Source: Muribaculum sp.
GTDB lineage: Bacteria; Bacteroidota; Bacteroidia; Bacteroidales; Muribaculaceae
Direction of reading: 5' to 3'
DNA length: 46,868 nucleotides
Assembly (NCBI GenBank): GCA_023664085.1
Contig: JAMPGE010000012.1
Coordinates: 1 to 46,868, forward strand
Shown piece after piece: positions 8,091 through 16,815 of the stretch. How positions within the stretch are numbered: position 1 is the stretch's first letter; the number at the start of each line of letters is the position of its first letter. Under the pieces are notes generated by a model. It was not told the DNA's origin. It saw only the letters and a program-made list of their open reading frames with translations, and ran no database searches. Position numbers and translations under genes: made by a program.

Positions 8091-9692
8091 TTATTTTACG
8101 ATAATCTTTTTACCTGCCACGATATATAATCCGGCTTCCAAATCATATAGATCTTTATTCGAAGCGTTGGCCTTAACGATACGGCCATCTATGGTATAAA
8201 TATTGAAAGCAGCGGGAAGTTCCGTTTCAATTTTAGCAACGCCGGAATGGTCTTTACCGATTTTGAAAGAAGCATCAATGGCTACGATTTCTCCGTCTAC
8301 CTTAATAGAGTTGTTGGCAACATCGAAAGTATATTCACCAGGATAAGTGACGGGGACTTGAGTTGAGAATTTCAATGTGTTATCATTAACTTTCGAAACA
8401 CCAAAGATATAGTTGGCAACCGAACTGTAGAGCCATGAAGGTTCGGAATTAAGTATCTCCACGGAAGTGGCACCCGGGAACTCAACGGTGAATTCACCCA
8501 AAGCCTCGATTTCTTCATTGGAAGAAGGAGTTACAATGCAATTCACTTCTGAAGGAAGCACTGTATAGTCATAACCAAAAGCAGACATATATTGAGTGCC
8601 TGAAGAGATACGGTAGAGTTTATCGCTTATGGCGAGTCTATACTTTCCGGGAGTAGGTTTGATGGATTGGTCGGCACCCTTCATGTTGGTAAGAATGATG
8701 CGGTTTTTGTCTTCTGTGTCTTTGGGGAAAGAGGGAACATATCTGGCAATGCTTGCACCCAAAGAACCGTCTTCCATCACGGGATACAGATATACGGAAC
8801 ACATAGTGTTGAGAGTGGCCACCTGCTCCTCATTGGGAAGTGTAAGGGTAAATACGCCCGGAATAATGTCGATATCACCGGCTTCGGGGTCGATGGACGG
8901 GATTCCGTTAAGAGTCTGTTTGATTACGAAAGTAGAATTGATTTCTGGCATTTCCACATCCTCACCATTTTCGTTAACAGCGGTGAAAGCACCGGAGGCT
9001 ACGCATACCTTCCAAGTGCCGGCAGTGCGGATTGGTCTGGAAAGATATACAGACAGAACATTTCCGTTGATTTCATAATCGGGAAAATAGGAATTGGTGG
9101 TGCCGTCGGGGTTGGGGGCCGCAAACATATCGAAAACCTCAACAGGATGTTCGATAGAGGTGTCGGCAACTTTAATTTCTTTTATACCATTGAGTGTAAA
9201 AGCGATATCAGACAGCTCTGTGACCACACCTTCCGCAGGTACAGATGTGTAGGCATACGGGGCAATAGTATAGTTTGCTACAACTTTCTTGGATGGGGTC
9301 TTATCGCTGCCGAGGAGGAAGAATCCTTCGTCAAACACGATTGAGTAATTACCCGGTGCTTCATATGGACGTACGCGGAAGAAAGAAAGTTGCCATACGT
9401 AGTCCATCACCGAGTCGTAGTTAAGCAGCTTGTAGTTGCTGGCCGGAACTACAGCTATAGGAGTCTCTTCGTAGTAGAGAGTGGCGAATACGTCGGCATC
9501 GCGATTTGGCTCGGCCTGAGGATCTTTGAAGTTGAACAGGCAGCTGTAAAGACCTTCAGAGTCGAAGTAGCGGGTGATTTTGCCGGCGGCTGGAGAAAAA
9601 CTGCTGAACTGGTCAAGACCTTCGTTGGTCTGCCCGAATACAGAGGTAAGTCCCAGCGTTACAACCGAGATGGTTAGTAAAAGGTGTCTCAT
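8091..9692 (-). CDS. Secreted protein with type IX secretion-like C-terminal sorting domain
   Basis: A 533-residue protein with an N-terminal signal peptide (hydrophobic LLLTISVVTLGLTSVFG, likely cleaved near residue 20) and a C-terminal segment of about 40 residues (IYTIDGRIVK ... LYDLEAGLYIVAGKKIIVK) that matches the type A sorting domain pattern of type IX substrates. The region between is beta-rich and repetitive in style, resembling tandem Ig-like domains; I recognise no enzyme motif. The open frame runs 20 codons further upstream, but the ATG at 9692 places the signal peptide correctly. It lies downstream of hutH behind a terminator, with its own -7 box, so it is probably not part of the hut operon. 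Function unknown: adhesion or glycan handling are possibilities only. Confidence 0.75.
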   Translation of the reverse strand: MRHLLLTISVVTLGLTSVFGQTNEGLDQFSSFSPAAGKITRYFDSEGLYSCLFNFKDPQAEPNRDADVFATLYYEETPIAVVPASNYKLLNYDSVMDYVWQLSFFRVRPYEAPGNYSIVFDEGFFLLGSDKTPSKKVVANYTIAPYAYTSVPAEGVVTELSDIAFTLNGIKEIKVADTSIEHPVEVFDMFAAPNPDGTTNSYFPDYEINGNVLSVYLSRPIRTAGTWKVCVASGAFTAVNENGEDVEMPEINSTFVIKQTLNGIPSIDPEAGDIDIIPGVFTLTLPNEEQVATLNTMCSVYLYPVMEDGSLGASIARYVPSFPKDTEDKNRIILTNMKGADQSIKPTPGKYRLAISDKLYRISSGTQYMSAFGYDYTVLPSEVNCIVTPSSNEEIEALGEFTVEFPGATSVEILNSEPSWLYSSVANYIFGVSKVNDNTLKFSTQVPVTYPGEYTFDVANNSIKVDGEIVAIDASFKIGKDHSGVAKIETELPAAFNIYTIDGRIVKANASNKDLYDLEAGLYIVAGKKIIVK

Positions 9693-9756
9693 AAAAGATT
9701 GATTAAATGATTTTAAAGTCTTTGCCGCAGTCAAAATAAGTAAATGAAACAAGTAT

Positions 9757-9764
9757 CAAATATA
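9757..9764 (-). promoter_or_regulatory. Possible -7 box of the secreted-protein gene
   Basis: Minus strand TATATTTG matches TAnnTTTG. There is no good -33 TTTG at the proper distance, so this is a half match. Confidence 0.35.
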
Positions 9765-9861
9765 TTCAAACTAAATTTCATGTCTATCTGCAAAAGATGC
9801 CTCTTTTGCAAAAAATCTTTACAAACTTTGATTAGCAGGCGATATATATGGTTGACTTGAG

Positions 9862-9894
9862 AAAGAGGGGAGAAAATAGAGTCCTCCCCTCTTT
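9862..9894 (-). terminator. hut operon terminator
   Basis: An 11-bp perfect GC-rich stem, AAAGAGGGGAG / CTCCCCTCTTT, with an 11-base loop, 15 bases past the hutH stop codon. The U-run after it is short (the stem itself ends in UUU). Confidence 0.75.
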
Positions 9895-9909
9895 ATGAGA
9901 AGTTTTGAA

Positions 9910-11427
9910 TTAATTTTTAGCGGATTCGATGTCAACATCAAAGTTGTCGAGGAAGCGCATTGTCTTGGTGATATAGTCGGTCATCACAACGTCCTCTTCA
10001 ACGAAGGGCACTTCCTTGCGGTATGCTTCCATTACAGTCTCGATATAAGGAGAAGACTTGAGCGGACGGCGGAAGTCGATGCCTTGGGCGGCATTCATAA
10101 GTTCAATAGCAGCGACATATTTAAGATTTGCGATGATCTTATGCAGTTTGGTAGCAGCGTTGGCACCCATGGATACGAGGTCTTCCTGACCATTGGAACT
10201 TACGATGCTGTCGCAGGAGGCAGGCCAAGCATACATTTTGTTTTGGCTGACCATAGAAGCCGCGGCATACTGAGGAATCATAAATCCAGAATTCAGGCCG
10301 GGTTTTGCCACGAGGAATTCAGGAAGACCTCTAAGACCGAGAATTAGCTGAGCCACACGGCGTTCGGAAATATTGCCGAGTTCATGTAAAGCCACTCCCA
10401 TATAGTCGAAAGCAAGAGCGAGAGGCTCGCCGTGGAAGTTGCCGCCGCTGATTACGAGATCTTCATCGGGAAATACCGTAGGATTGTCGGTAACGGAATT
10501 GATCTCAATGTGAAGTACGTCGGTGACATGGCACATCGCGTCTTTTACGGCACCGTGCACCTGAGGAATACAACGGAAAGAGTAAGGATCCTGCACATGT
10601 TTTTTCTCGCGCTTGATAATTTCACTTCCGTCGAGAAGAGCCCTGAATACTTTGCCTGTCTCGATCTGTCCGGGGTGGGGACGTACCTGCTGGATCTGGT
10701 TCCAGAAGGGTTCGATACGGCCGTCGAAAGCCTCAAGACTCATAGCTCCGAAGAGATCGAAGCAATTCACCATATGCCAGCCATCGATGAGGGCTTTAAT
10801 GCCGTTGGCGCTCATGAACTGAGTGCCGTTGAGCAGTGCAAGGCCTTCTTTGGATTTAAGTTTGATGGGGTCCCAACCGAAAATATTAAGGGCTTCTTTA
10901 CCTTTGATCACTTTCTCTTTGAACACCACTTCACCCTCACCGATCAATGGGAGGAAGAGGTTGGCCAAAGGAGCGAGGTCACCGGAAGCACCGAGCGAAC
11001 CGCGGTCGTAGACCACCGGAAGAATGTCGTTATTGTAAAAATCAAGGATGCGCTGCACGGTCTGCACCTGCACGCCGCTGAACCCCATGCTCAAAGCGTG
11101 AGCCTTAAGAAGAAGCATGAGTTTTACAATTGTTTTGTCGACGGGCACCCCGACGCTGCAGGAATGGCTCTTAACGAGATTTTCCTGAAGAGTCGAGAGT
11201 TCGTCGGCGGAGATATGCTTGTTGCACAGAGAGCCGAAACCGGTGGTCACACCATAGATTGGTACATTTGTTTCATTGGTTTTTCTGTCAAGATAATCTC
11301 TGCAGTGCTGAATTTTAGCTATGGCCTCGTCAGAGAGAACCAGTTTGGTGCCATCTTTAAGAATCTGTTCGATCAGATTATAGGTAAGTTCGGAACTACC
11401 GATGGCGTAAGTTTCAAGTTTTGCCAT
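9910..11427 (-). CDS. hutH: Histidine ammonia-lyase
   Basis: Removes ammonia from L-histidine to give urocanate, the first step of histidine degradation. The 505-residue protein carries the Ala-Ser-Gly tripeptide that cyclises into the MIO electrophile (residues 147-149 in RGSLGASGDLAPL) and the active-site tyrosine region PIYGVTTGFG near the N-terminus. The frame has an upstream TTG at 11451 that would overlap hutI, but the ATG at 11427 gives the usual length and leaves 16 bases after the hutI stop. It is the last gene of the hut run, unlike the order in many proteobacteria. Confidence 0.96.
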   Translation of the reverse strand: MAKLETYAIGSSELTYNLIEQILKDGTKLVLSDEAIAKIQHCRDYLDRKTNETNVPIYGVTTGFGSLCNKHISADELSTLQENLVKSHSCSVGVPVDKTIVKLMLLLKAHALSMGFSGVQVQTVQRILDFYNNDILPVVYDRGSLGASGDLAPLANLFLPLIGEGEVVFKEKVIKGKEALNIFGWDPIKLKSKEGLALLNGTQFMSANGIKALIDGWHMVNCFDLFGAMSLEAFDGRIEPFWNQIQQVRPHPGQIETGKVFRALLDGSEIIKREKKHVQDPYSFRCIPQVHGAVKDAMCHVTDVLHIEINSVTDNPTVFPDEDLVISGGNFHGEPLALAFDYMGVALHELGNISERRVAQLILGLRGLPEFLVAKPGLNSGFMIPQYAAASMVSQNKMYAWPASCDSIVSSNGQEDLVSMGANAATKLHKIIANLKYVAAIELMNAAQGIDFRRPLKSSPYIETVMEAYRKEVPFVEEDVVMTDYITKTMRFLDNFDVDIESAKN

Positions 11428-11443
11428 ATTTAGGATTAATTTA

Positions 11444-12697
11444 TTATTCAATATATTGAGAGTCGGAGACTATTCGTCCTTTGCTGATTACAGTTTTGAC
11501 ACAATTCATACCCACATAATAAGGCAACATTCTGTAATTGTCGAAGTGCAGAATAATCACATCGCCGGATTTGCCTGGTTCCAAAGAACCGGTGGAATCA
11601 GCCAATCCCACGGCTGCGGCTCCGTTAAGAGTGAGAGCTGTGATGGTCTCTTCGATGGTCATATTCATATAAATGCAGGCAAGGGCAATGGTTAAAGGTA
11701 TCGAACCGGAAAAACAGCTACCCGGATTAAGATCAGTGGCAAGAGCCACCGGGGCACCGGCTTCTATGAATTTTCTGGCCGGAGCATACGGCTCTTTAAG
11801 AGTGAATGCCGTGAGGGGCAACAATGTGGCTACCACTCCGTTTTTGGCCATATCTTCGACTCCTTTGTCGCTTACGTGAAGAAGATGGTCAGCCGAAACG
11901 GCTCCAACCTCTGCAGCCAATTCAGCACCTCCGAGAGTCACTATCTCATCAGCATGCAACTTTAGATCCATTCCGGCTTCTTTAGCGGCGAGCAGAAGAC
12001 GGCGAGAATCCTCAATCTCAAAAACGTTTTTTTCCGTGAAAATGTCGAAAAAGCGTGCCCGGTCCTTTACTTTCGGGAGCATTTCATTTATGATCAGGTC
12101 GCAATATTCTTCAGTACGGCCTTTATACTCCTTTGGCACGGCATGTGCACCAAGAAACGTTGAGACTACTCTGATTTTCGTTTCAGGATCATTGGCTACG
12201 TCGGCAATGGCGTCGAGCATCTTGATTTCGCTCTCCAGATCAAGGCCATAACCGCTTTTTGCTTCCACCGTAGTGACACCCATTTCCACCATACGCTCTA
12301 CAAACCAACGTGCTTTATGCGCCAGATGTTCACGCGAAGCTTCGCGAGTGGCATTCACGGTGCTCTGGATACCGCCGCCACGCTCCATGATGCTCATGTA
12401 AGTGTCACCCTTTAGTCTCCAGCCAAATTCATCGGGCCTGAAACCTCCGAAAATAAGGTGAGTATGGGAATCGACAAAACCAGGCAATACTGCTTTTCCT
12501 TTGGCATCAATCACCTTGTAGGCATTCCTGTCTACCGAAGGCATTTCATCCTTGGGACCAGCGAAATCAATGATGCCGTCGGTAATGACTACAGCCGCGT
12601 TTTCTACGGTGTGTAATTTATCCATAAGGCCACCCTTCCGGGCTTCGTGGCCCAGAGGGGTGGTCAAAGTGGCGTTAAGAATAATTAGATTATTCAT
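11444..12697 (-). CDS. hutI: Imidazolonepropionase
   Basis: Hydrolyses 4-imidazolone-5-propionate to N-formimino-L-glutamate, the third step of histidine degradation. The 417-residue protein is a metal-dependent amidohydrolase: the HxH metal motif is in VDSHTHLIFGG (His78, His80), with further metal-binding segments at LHADE and ATDLNPGS. Its ATG overlaps the ftcD stop codon by 4 bases (ATGA), so translation is probably coupled. Confidence 0.96.
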   Translation of the reverse strand: MNNLIILNATLTTPLGHEARKGGLMDKLHTVENAAVVITDGIIDFAGPKDEMPSVDRNAYKVIDAKGKAVLPGFVDSHTHLIFGGFRPDEFGWRLKGDTYMSIMERGGGIQSTVNATREASREHLAHKARWFVERMVEMGVTTVEAKSGYGLDLESEIKMLDAIADVANDPETKIRVVSTFLGAHAVPKEYKGRTEEYCDLIINEMLPKVKDRARFFDIFTEKNVFEIEDSRRLLLAAKEAGMDLKLHADEIVTLGGAELAAEVGAVSADHLLHVSDKGVEDMAKNGVVATLLPLTAFTLKEPYAPARKFIEAGAPVALATDLNPGSCFSGSIPLTIALACIYMNMTIEETITALTLNGAAAVGLADSTGSLEPGKSGDVIILHFDNYRMLPYYVGMNCVKTVISKGRIVSDSQYIE

Positions 12698-14394
12698 TCT
12701 TTATCGATCATTTTGCTAACGCGCTCAAGAAGCAGCTGCTCTCTTTCAATTGCTTTGGCAGCGTATTCAGCTGCTTCTCCCACAAGAGTTTCTGCCATCT
12801 GGCGATCCTTAAGACCGGCGGCATTGATACGTACGTTAAGTTGGGCGCCCAATACTGCAGCTCTGGCGGCAAGAATTCCTACGCCAACGTCGGTGATGGA
12901 ATTGGGATTGCCCTTTTCTACCATTTCTTCGAGAAGATCGAATGCTTCATATGCGGTCTTGATGGTCTCCAAAGGCACGCGTGTGGCATACAGAGTGGCT
13001 TCTTCCATGGCCTTGGCGCGCGCGGCCTTCTCCTCATCCGTCTTCTTCGGCATGGCGAATACATCCATGATTTTGTTGAAGGCGGCGGTGTCTTCATCCA
13101 CCAGATGAATCAGTCGGTCTTGAATGCCTCGACCTTTTTCAGCTGCGTTGGAGAATTCTTCCCAATGGTCATCCCATCCGGGTTTATGGGCAGAAAGGTT
13201 AGCCACCATGGAGCCCAGAGCTGCACCAAGCGCACCCATATATGCTGAAATGGAGCCACCGCCGGGAGCGGGTGATTCGGAAGCCGTTTCGTCGGCAAAT
13301 CCTACACATGTAAGATCAACCAGACGTTTGGATGAGTTGTCATTGAGCATATACTCAATCACTTTCTCTTCCGGACGGAATTCCTTGAGCTCGTCAAGTC
13401 CCATTGATTTGATGGCGATCTTGATAATTTCACTGTCCGGAATACCTACGGAGCGCTGCTGACGACGCAAATAATGCTTGCCGGCATCGATGATGGCACT
13501 TTTGGGAACAAGACCTACGATTTCAGTGCCTGTGACGCGTATGCCGCGGGCGGCGGCGGCACGGCTCACTTCATCGAAGGCTACATGAAGAGGGGTTTCG
13601 GCAATACTTGTAATGTTCATTGAAACCTGAGCAATGCCGTATTCATCGATAAACCAGCCGATGGCCTTTGTTCCTTTCAATGTACCCGGGAGCCAGATTA
13701 CGTTGCCGTTCTCGTCTTTCATTTTCTTGCCGGTTACCTTGCCTCCCTCACGTTTCGGACGACCTTTTTCCCTCACGTCGAAAGCAATGGCATTCGCACG
13801 ACGGGTGGAAGTCGTGTTGAGATTGAAGTTGACAGCGATAAGAAAATCGCGGGCACCAACGGCGGTGCAACCGGTGCGGGCCACACCTTCGTCAAAAGGG
13901 CGGTTTCCGAAGTCGGGACCTTTGTCTTCATTACCCATTCTGTCTGCAAGGCCTTCGTATTCACCCTGTCGGCAGACTGCCAGATTCTTTCGTTCCGGAG
14001 TGAAAGCAGCTGCTTCATAGCAGTAACAAGGAATGTTGAGTTCGTCGGAGGCACGTTTGGCGAGCTGACGGGCCAGGTCCGCACATTCTTCAAGAGTGAT
14101 ACCGCTTACCGGGATGAGAGGGCATACATCGGTGGCACCCATACGGGGATGAGCGCCGTGATGTTTTGTCATGTCGATGAGTTCAGCTGCCTTTTTCATT
14201 CCAGCGAGGGCAGCTTCCATCACTGGCTGGGGTTCGCCAACGAAAGTTACAACGGTACGGTTTGTGGCTTCTCCGGGGTCTACGTCGAGCACTTTAACGT
14301 CACCGCTCTTCTCTATGGCATCTACTATTTTGTTGATTACTTCTTTGTCGCGTCCTTCGGAAAAATTGGGGACGCATTCAATAATCTGTTTCAT
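12694..14394 (-). CDS. ftcD: Bifunctional glutamate formimidoyltransferase / formimidoyl-THF cyclodeaminase
   Basis: A 566-residue fusion. Residues 1 to about 300 match glutamate formimidoyltransferase (start IIECVPNFSEGRD, then HHGAHPRMGATDVCPLIP), which moves the formimino group from formiminoglutamate to tetrahydrofolate. Residues about 370-566 match the cyclodeaminase (ESPAPGGGSISAYMGALGAA), which releases ammonia and leaves 5,10-methenyl-THF. The same fusion occurs in mammals and many Bacteroidetes. It replaces HutG- or HutF-type steps, which are absent here, so the pathway gives glutamate, ammonia and a one-carbon folate. It begins 16 bases after hutU. Confidence 0.96.
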   Translation of the reverse strand: MKQIIECVPNFSEGRDKEVINKIVDAIEKSGDVKVLDVDPGEATNRTVVTFVGEPQPVMEAALAGMKKAAELIDMTKHHGAHPRMGATDVCPLIPVSGITLEECADLARQLAKRASDELNIPCYCYEAAAFTPERKNLAVCRQGEYEGLADRMGNEDKGPDFGNRPFDEGVARTGCTAVGARDFLIAVNFNLNTTSTRRANAIAFDVREKGRPKREGGKVTGKKMKDENGNVIWLPGTLKGTKAIGWFIDEYGIAQVSMNITSIAETPLHVAFDEVSRAAAARGIRVTGTEIVGLVPKSAIIDAGKHYLRRQQRSVGIPDSEIIKIAIKSMGLDELKEFRPEEKVIEYMLNDNSSKRLVDLTCVGFADETASESPAPGGGSISAYMGALGAALGSMVANLSAHKPGWDDHWEEFSNAAEKGRGIQDRLIHLVDEDTAAFNKIMDVFAMPKKTDEEKAARAKAMEEATLYATRVPLETIKTAYEAFDLLEEMVEKGNPNSITDVGVGILAARAAVLGAQLNVRINAAGLKDRQMAETLVGEAAEYAAKAIEREQLLLERVSKMIDKE

Positions 14395-14410
14395 TACTGT
14401 CTAATTAGGA

Positions 14411-16417
14411 TCACATATTTTTTACGGCCTTTTCGAGCAGATCGGCATCTGCCACGAAGGGCTCGGTGATAACAAATCCGTTGTCGGCTTGAGTATCGTT
14501 CCATTCTTTTACGGTAGACATGGCATTTTCGTTGCGGGCCCATGAACGGCGTGCCACACCGCCCATCACGTCCCAAAGCATTGCTTGCTTCAGAATATTG
14601 TCTACCCGTTCACTGCCATCGCATACCATGCCGAAGCCGCCGTTGATAGCTTTGCCTATACCTACACCGCCACCATTGTGAAGGGCCACAAGGCTCATGC
14701 CGCGTGCGCAGTTTCCTGCAAAACATTGTACGGCCATATCTGCCATTACGTTGGATCCATCCTTGATATTGGAAGTTTCGCGGAAAGGAGAGTCAGTGCC
14801 GCTCACATCATGATGATCACGGCCGAGCATTATAGGTCCGACCTCGCCGTTGCGAACCATTTCATTGAAACGAAGGGCAATTTTGAGTCGTCCCATGGCA
14901 TCCTGATAAAGGATACGGGCCTGAGTGCCTACTACAAGAGCATTCTTCTCTGCGTCTCTGATCCAGTTGTAGTTGTCTCTGTCTTGACCGCGACGGTTTA
15001 CGTCGATGCATTCCATGGCGGCTTTGTCGGTCTTGACCAAATCTTCGTGCTTGCCGCTCAGGCATACCCAGCGGAAAGGACCGTAACCAAAGTCGAAAAG
15101 CATCGGGCCCATGATGTCTTCCACGTATGAGGGCCAAATGAATCCGTCTTTTTCATCATGTCCGTTTTTGGATATTTCCTTGACTCCGGCATCGTAAATG
15201 GCTTTCATGAAAGAGTTGCCGTAGTCGAAGAAATATGTGCCGCGGGCCACGAGAGCCTTGATGGCTTCATAGTGGCGGCGCAGGGATTCGTCCACGAGTT
15301 GACGGAATTTTTCCGGATTGCTGTGGAGTAATTCCGTTCTCTCTTCAAAGTTGAGTCCGACAGGACAGTATCCACCTTCATACACGGCATGACAGGACGT
15401 CTGGTCACTGAGAAGTTCCACTTTCTTATTGTTTGTCACGGCATATTCGAGCAGGTCAACCACATTGCCGTGATATGCGATAGAGATGGGGCGTTTTTCG
15501 GCCATGGCTTTTTCCGCAAGATCGAAAGCCTCGGGAATACTGTCGGTAACTTCTTCCACCCAACCCTGGTTTTTGCGGGTTGCGATTCGGGAAGCGTCCA
15601 CCTCTGCGATGATGGCGGCCGCACCGGCTATCTGAGCAGCCTTGGGCTGGGCGCCGCTCATGCCGCCAAGACCGGAAGAAATGAAGATATGGCCACGGAG
15701 GTCACCATCCTGAGGCACGCCGAGTTTCATACGGCCGGCGTTGAGAATGGTATTGAAAGTGCCGTGAACGATACCCTGAGGACCGATGTACATCCAGCCA
15801 CCGGCAGTCATCTGTCCATAGTTGGCTACACCCATCTGCATAGCTTCATGCCAATCGGATAGGTTGTCAAAAAGACCAACCATCATGGCGTTTGTGATGA
15901 TCACGCGGGGTGCATCCTTGCGCGAAGGGAAAAGTCCGAGAGGATGACCCGATTCTATCACGAGAGTCTGTTCATCAGTCAGTTCTTCAAGATATTTTTT
16001 TATAAGGCGGTATTGGAGCCAGTTTTGACATACCTGGCCGGTTTCGCCGTAAGTTACAAGTTCATAGGGATAAAGGGCGATATCGAAGCAAAGATTATTG
16101 TCGATCATTACTTGAAAAGCTTTGCCCTCTATGCAATTACCTTTATATTGGTCGATAGGTTTGGCGGCAAGATCACCTTGAGGACGGAAACGGTAGCCAT
16201 AGATACGGCCGCGGGTCTTTAACTCCTCCAGGAATTCCGGGGCAGCCTTTTCGTGCAACTCTGTGGGCAAATATCTAAGTGCGTTGGCCAACGCCACTTT
16301 GGTCTTTTCGGGAGAAAGAGTATAGCCACGGTCCGGTGCTCTACGGATACCTTCTTGAAACTCAGGCATTTCAGGCCATTCGGCATCAAGAAGAATTCTC
16401 TTATTTTTCATGGTCAT
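14411..16417 (-). CDS. hutU: Urocanate hydratase (long form)
   Basis: Converts urocanate to imidazolonepropionate using tightly bound NAD. At 668 residues it is about 110 longer than the approximately 555-residue enzyme of Pseudomonas or Bacillus and is close in length to the animal enzyme, a form known in Bacteroidetes. Recognisable segments include the nucleotide-binding region with SSGLGGMSGAQPKAA and the C-terminal LHNGGGVGIGKAINGG. It is the first gene of the hut operon. Two possible ATGs lie at 16417 and 16411. A -7 box lies 35 bases upstream. Confidence 0.95.
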   Translation of the reverse strand: MTMKNKRILLDAEWPEMPEFQEGIRRAPDRGYTLSPEKTKVALANALRYLPTELHEKAAPEFLEELKTRGRIYGYRFRPQGDLAAKPIDQYKGNCIEGKAFQVMIDNNLCFDIALYPYELVTYGETGQVCQNWLQYRLIKKYLEELTDEQTLVIESGHPLGLFPSRKDAPRVIITNAMMVGLFDNLSDWHEAMQMGVANYGQMTAGGWMYIGPQGIVHGTFNTILNAGRMKLGVPQDGDLRGHIFISSGLGGMSGAQPKAAQIAGAAAIIAEVDASRIATRKNQGWVEEVTDSIPEAFDLAEKAMAEKRPISIAYHGNVVDLLEYAVTNNKKVELLSDQTSCHAVYEGGYCPVGLNFEERTELLHSNPEKFRQLVDESLRRHYEAIKALVARGTYFFDYGNSFMKAIYDAGVKEISKNGHDEKDGFIWPSYVEDIMGPMLFDFGYGPFRWVCLSGKHEDLVKTDKAAMECIDVNRRGQDRDNYNWIRDAEKNALVVGTQARILYQDAMGRLKIALRFNEMVRNGEVGPIMLGRDHHDVSGTDSPFRETSNIKDGSNVMADMAVQCFAGNCARGMSLVALHNGGGVGIGKAINGGFGMVCDGSERVDNILKQAMLWDVMGGVARRSWARNENAMSTVKEWNDTQADNGFVITEPFVADADLLEKAVKNM

Positions 16418-16451
16418 TTCGTATTATGAGAATTTTATGGATTATTTTTCG

Positions 16452-16459
16452 CAAATTTA
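16452..16459 (-). promoter_or_regulatory. -7 box of the hut operon
   Basis: Minus strand TAAATTTG, an exact TAnnTTTG match 35 bases before the hutU ATG. The -33 position is poor (no TTTG at 19-21 bases), which would fit a promoter needing an activator. Confidence 0.5.
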
Positions 16460-16514
16460 GCAAAAAATCTTTGTTTCTACGTTAATCTTTATGAAAAAAT
16501 ACTTACCGGGTTAT

Positions 16515-16708
16515 GAAGTGATTTAAACTTTTTATGAAAACCAAAGAAACATTAAAAAAACGTTTTCTTCAAACGCAATATTGATTAATATTTGGGCATC
16601 TTTTCGTTATTTCATCGGTCACATAGCCCGCTATGCTCCCTCTTCAATAATGAAAATTTGCTCCAAATCTTAATAAATCCTGCATTTGAAAAAAGTTTAA
16701 ATCACTTC
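16515..16708 (-). repeat. Inverted-repeat-bounded (MITE-like) intergenic element with hairpin core
   Basis: A 194-bp non-coding element bounded by a perfect 19-bp inverted repeat: GAAGTGATTTAAACTTTTT at 16515-16533 and its complement at 16690-16708. TAT is found directly outside both ends, a possible but weak 3-bp target duplication. Inside is a hairpin core at 16583-16676. The element sits between the diverging hutU and 16816 genes and outside both predicted transcripts. It has no reading frame of note. A second, diverged copy starts at 46767 and a fragment at 7951. The strand given is that of the conserved purine-rich hairpin. Confidence 0.75.
16583..16676 (-). other. Conserved hairpin core, copy 1 (structured RNA or DNA)
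   Basis: Read on the minus strand: TTATTAAGATTTGG, then an 11-bp stem TTTTCATTATT / AATAACGAAAA with one A-C mismatch, then the conserved strands GAAGAGGGAGC (16645-16635) and GTGACCGATGA (16622-16612), capped by ATAG-CGGG-CTAT. The outer part also pairs (ATTTGG / CCAAAT). The two conserved 11-mers align without gaps as C-G, G-U, A-G, G-A, G-C, G-C, A-G, G-A, A-U, A-G, G-A, that is three tandem G-A/A-G motifs between Watson-Crick or wobble pairs. Confidence 0.7.
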
Positions 16709-16738
16709 TATTATGGAATATCATGAATGCATTTGAAG

Positions 16739-16769
16739 TTGAAATAAAAAAATTTTTTTATTAATTTTG
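16739..16769 (+). promoter_or_regulatory. Promoter of the 16816 gene
   Basis: -7 TAATTTTG at 16762-16769, with TTG at 16739-16741 giving a 20-base spacer to a three-of-four -33 match. Confidence 0.55.
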
Positions 16770-16815
16770 TAGGCTAAACATGCGAAATGAATTCAATCCG
16801 GTATAAGACCATCAA

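Noticed and set aside
10432..11433. 333-codon open frame opposite hutH
   Set aside because: A shadow of hutH with no recognisable domain or promoter.
11428..11451. TTG start for hutH at 11451
   Set aside because: It would overlap the hutI stop codon, while an ATG at 11427 gives the normal length.
16612..16645. Kink-turn with a C-box-like (T)GATGA in the hairpin
   Set aside because: CUGAUGA occurs in one copy only, and the two fixed strands are equal in length with no 3-base bulge, so a symmetric tandem G-A duplex explains them better.
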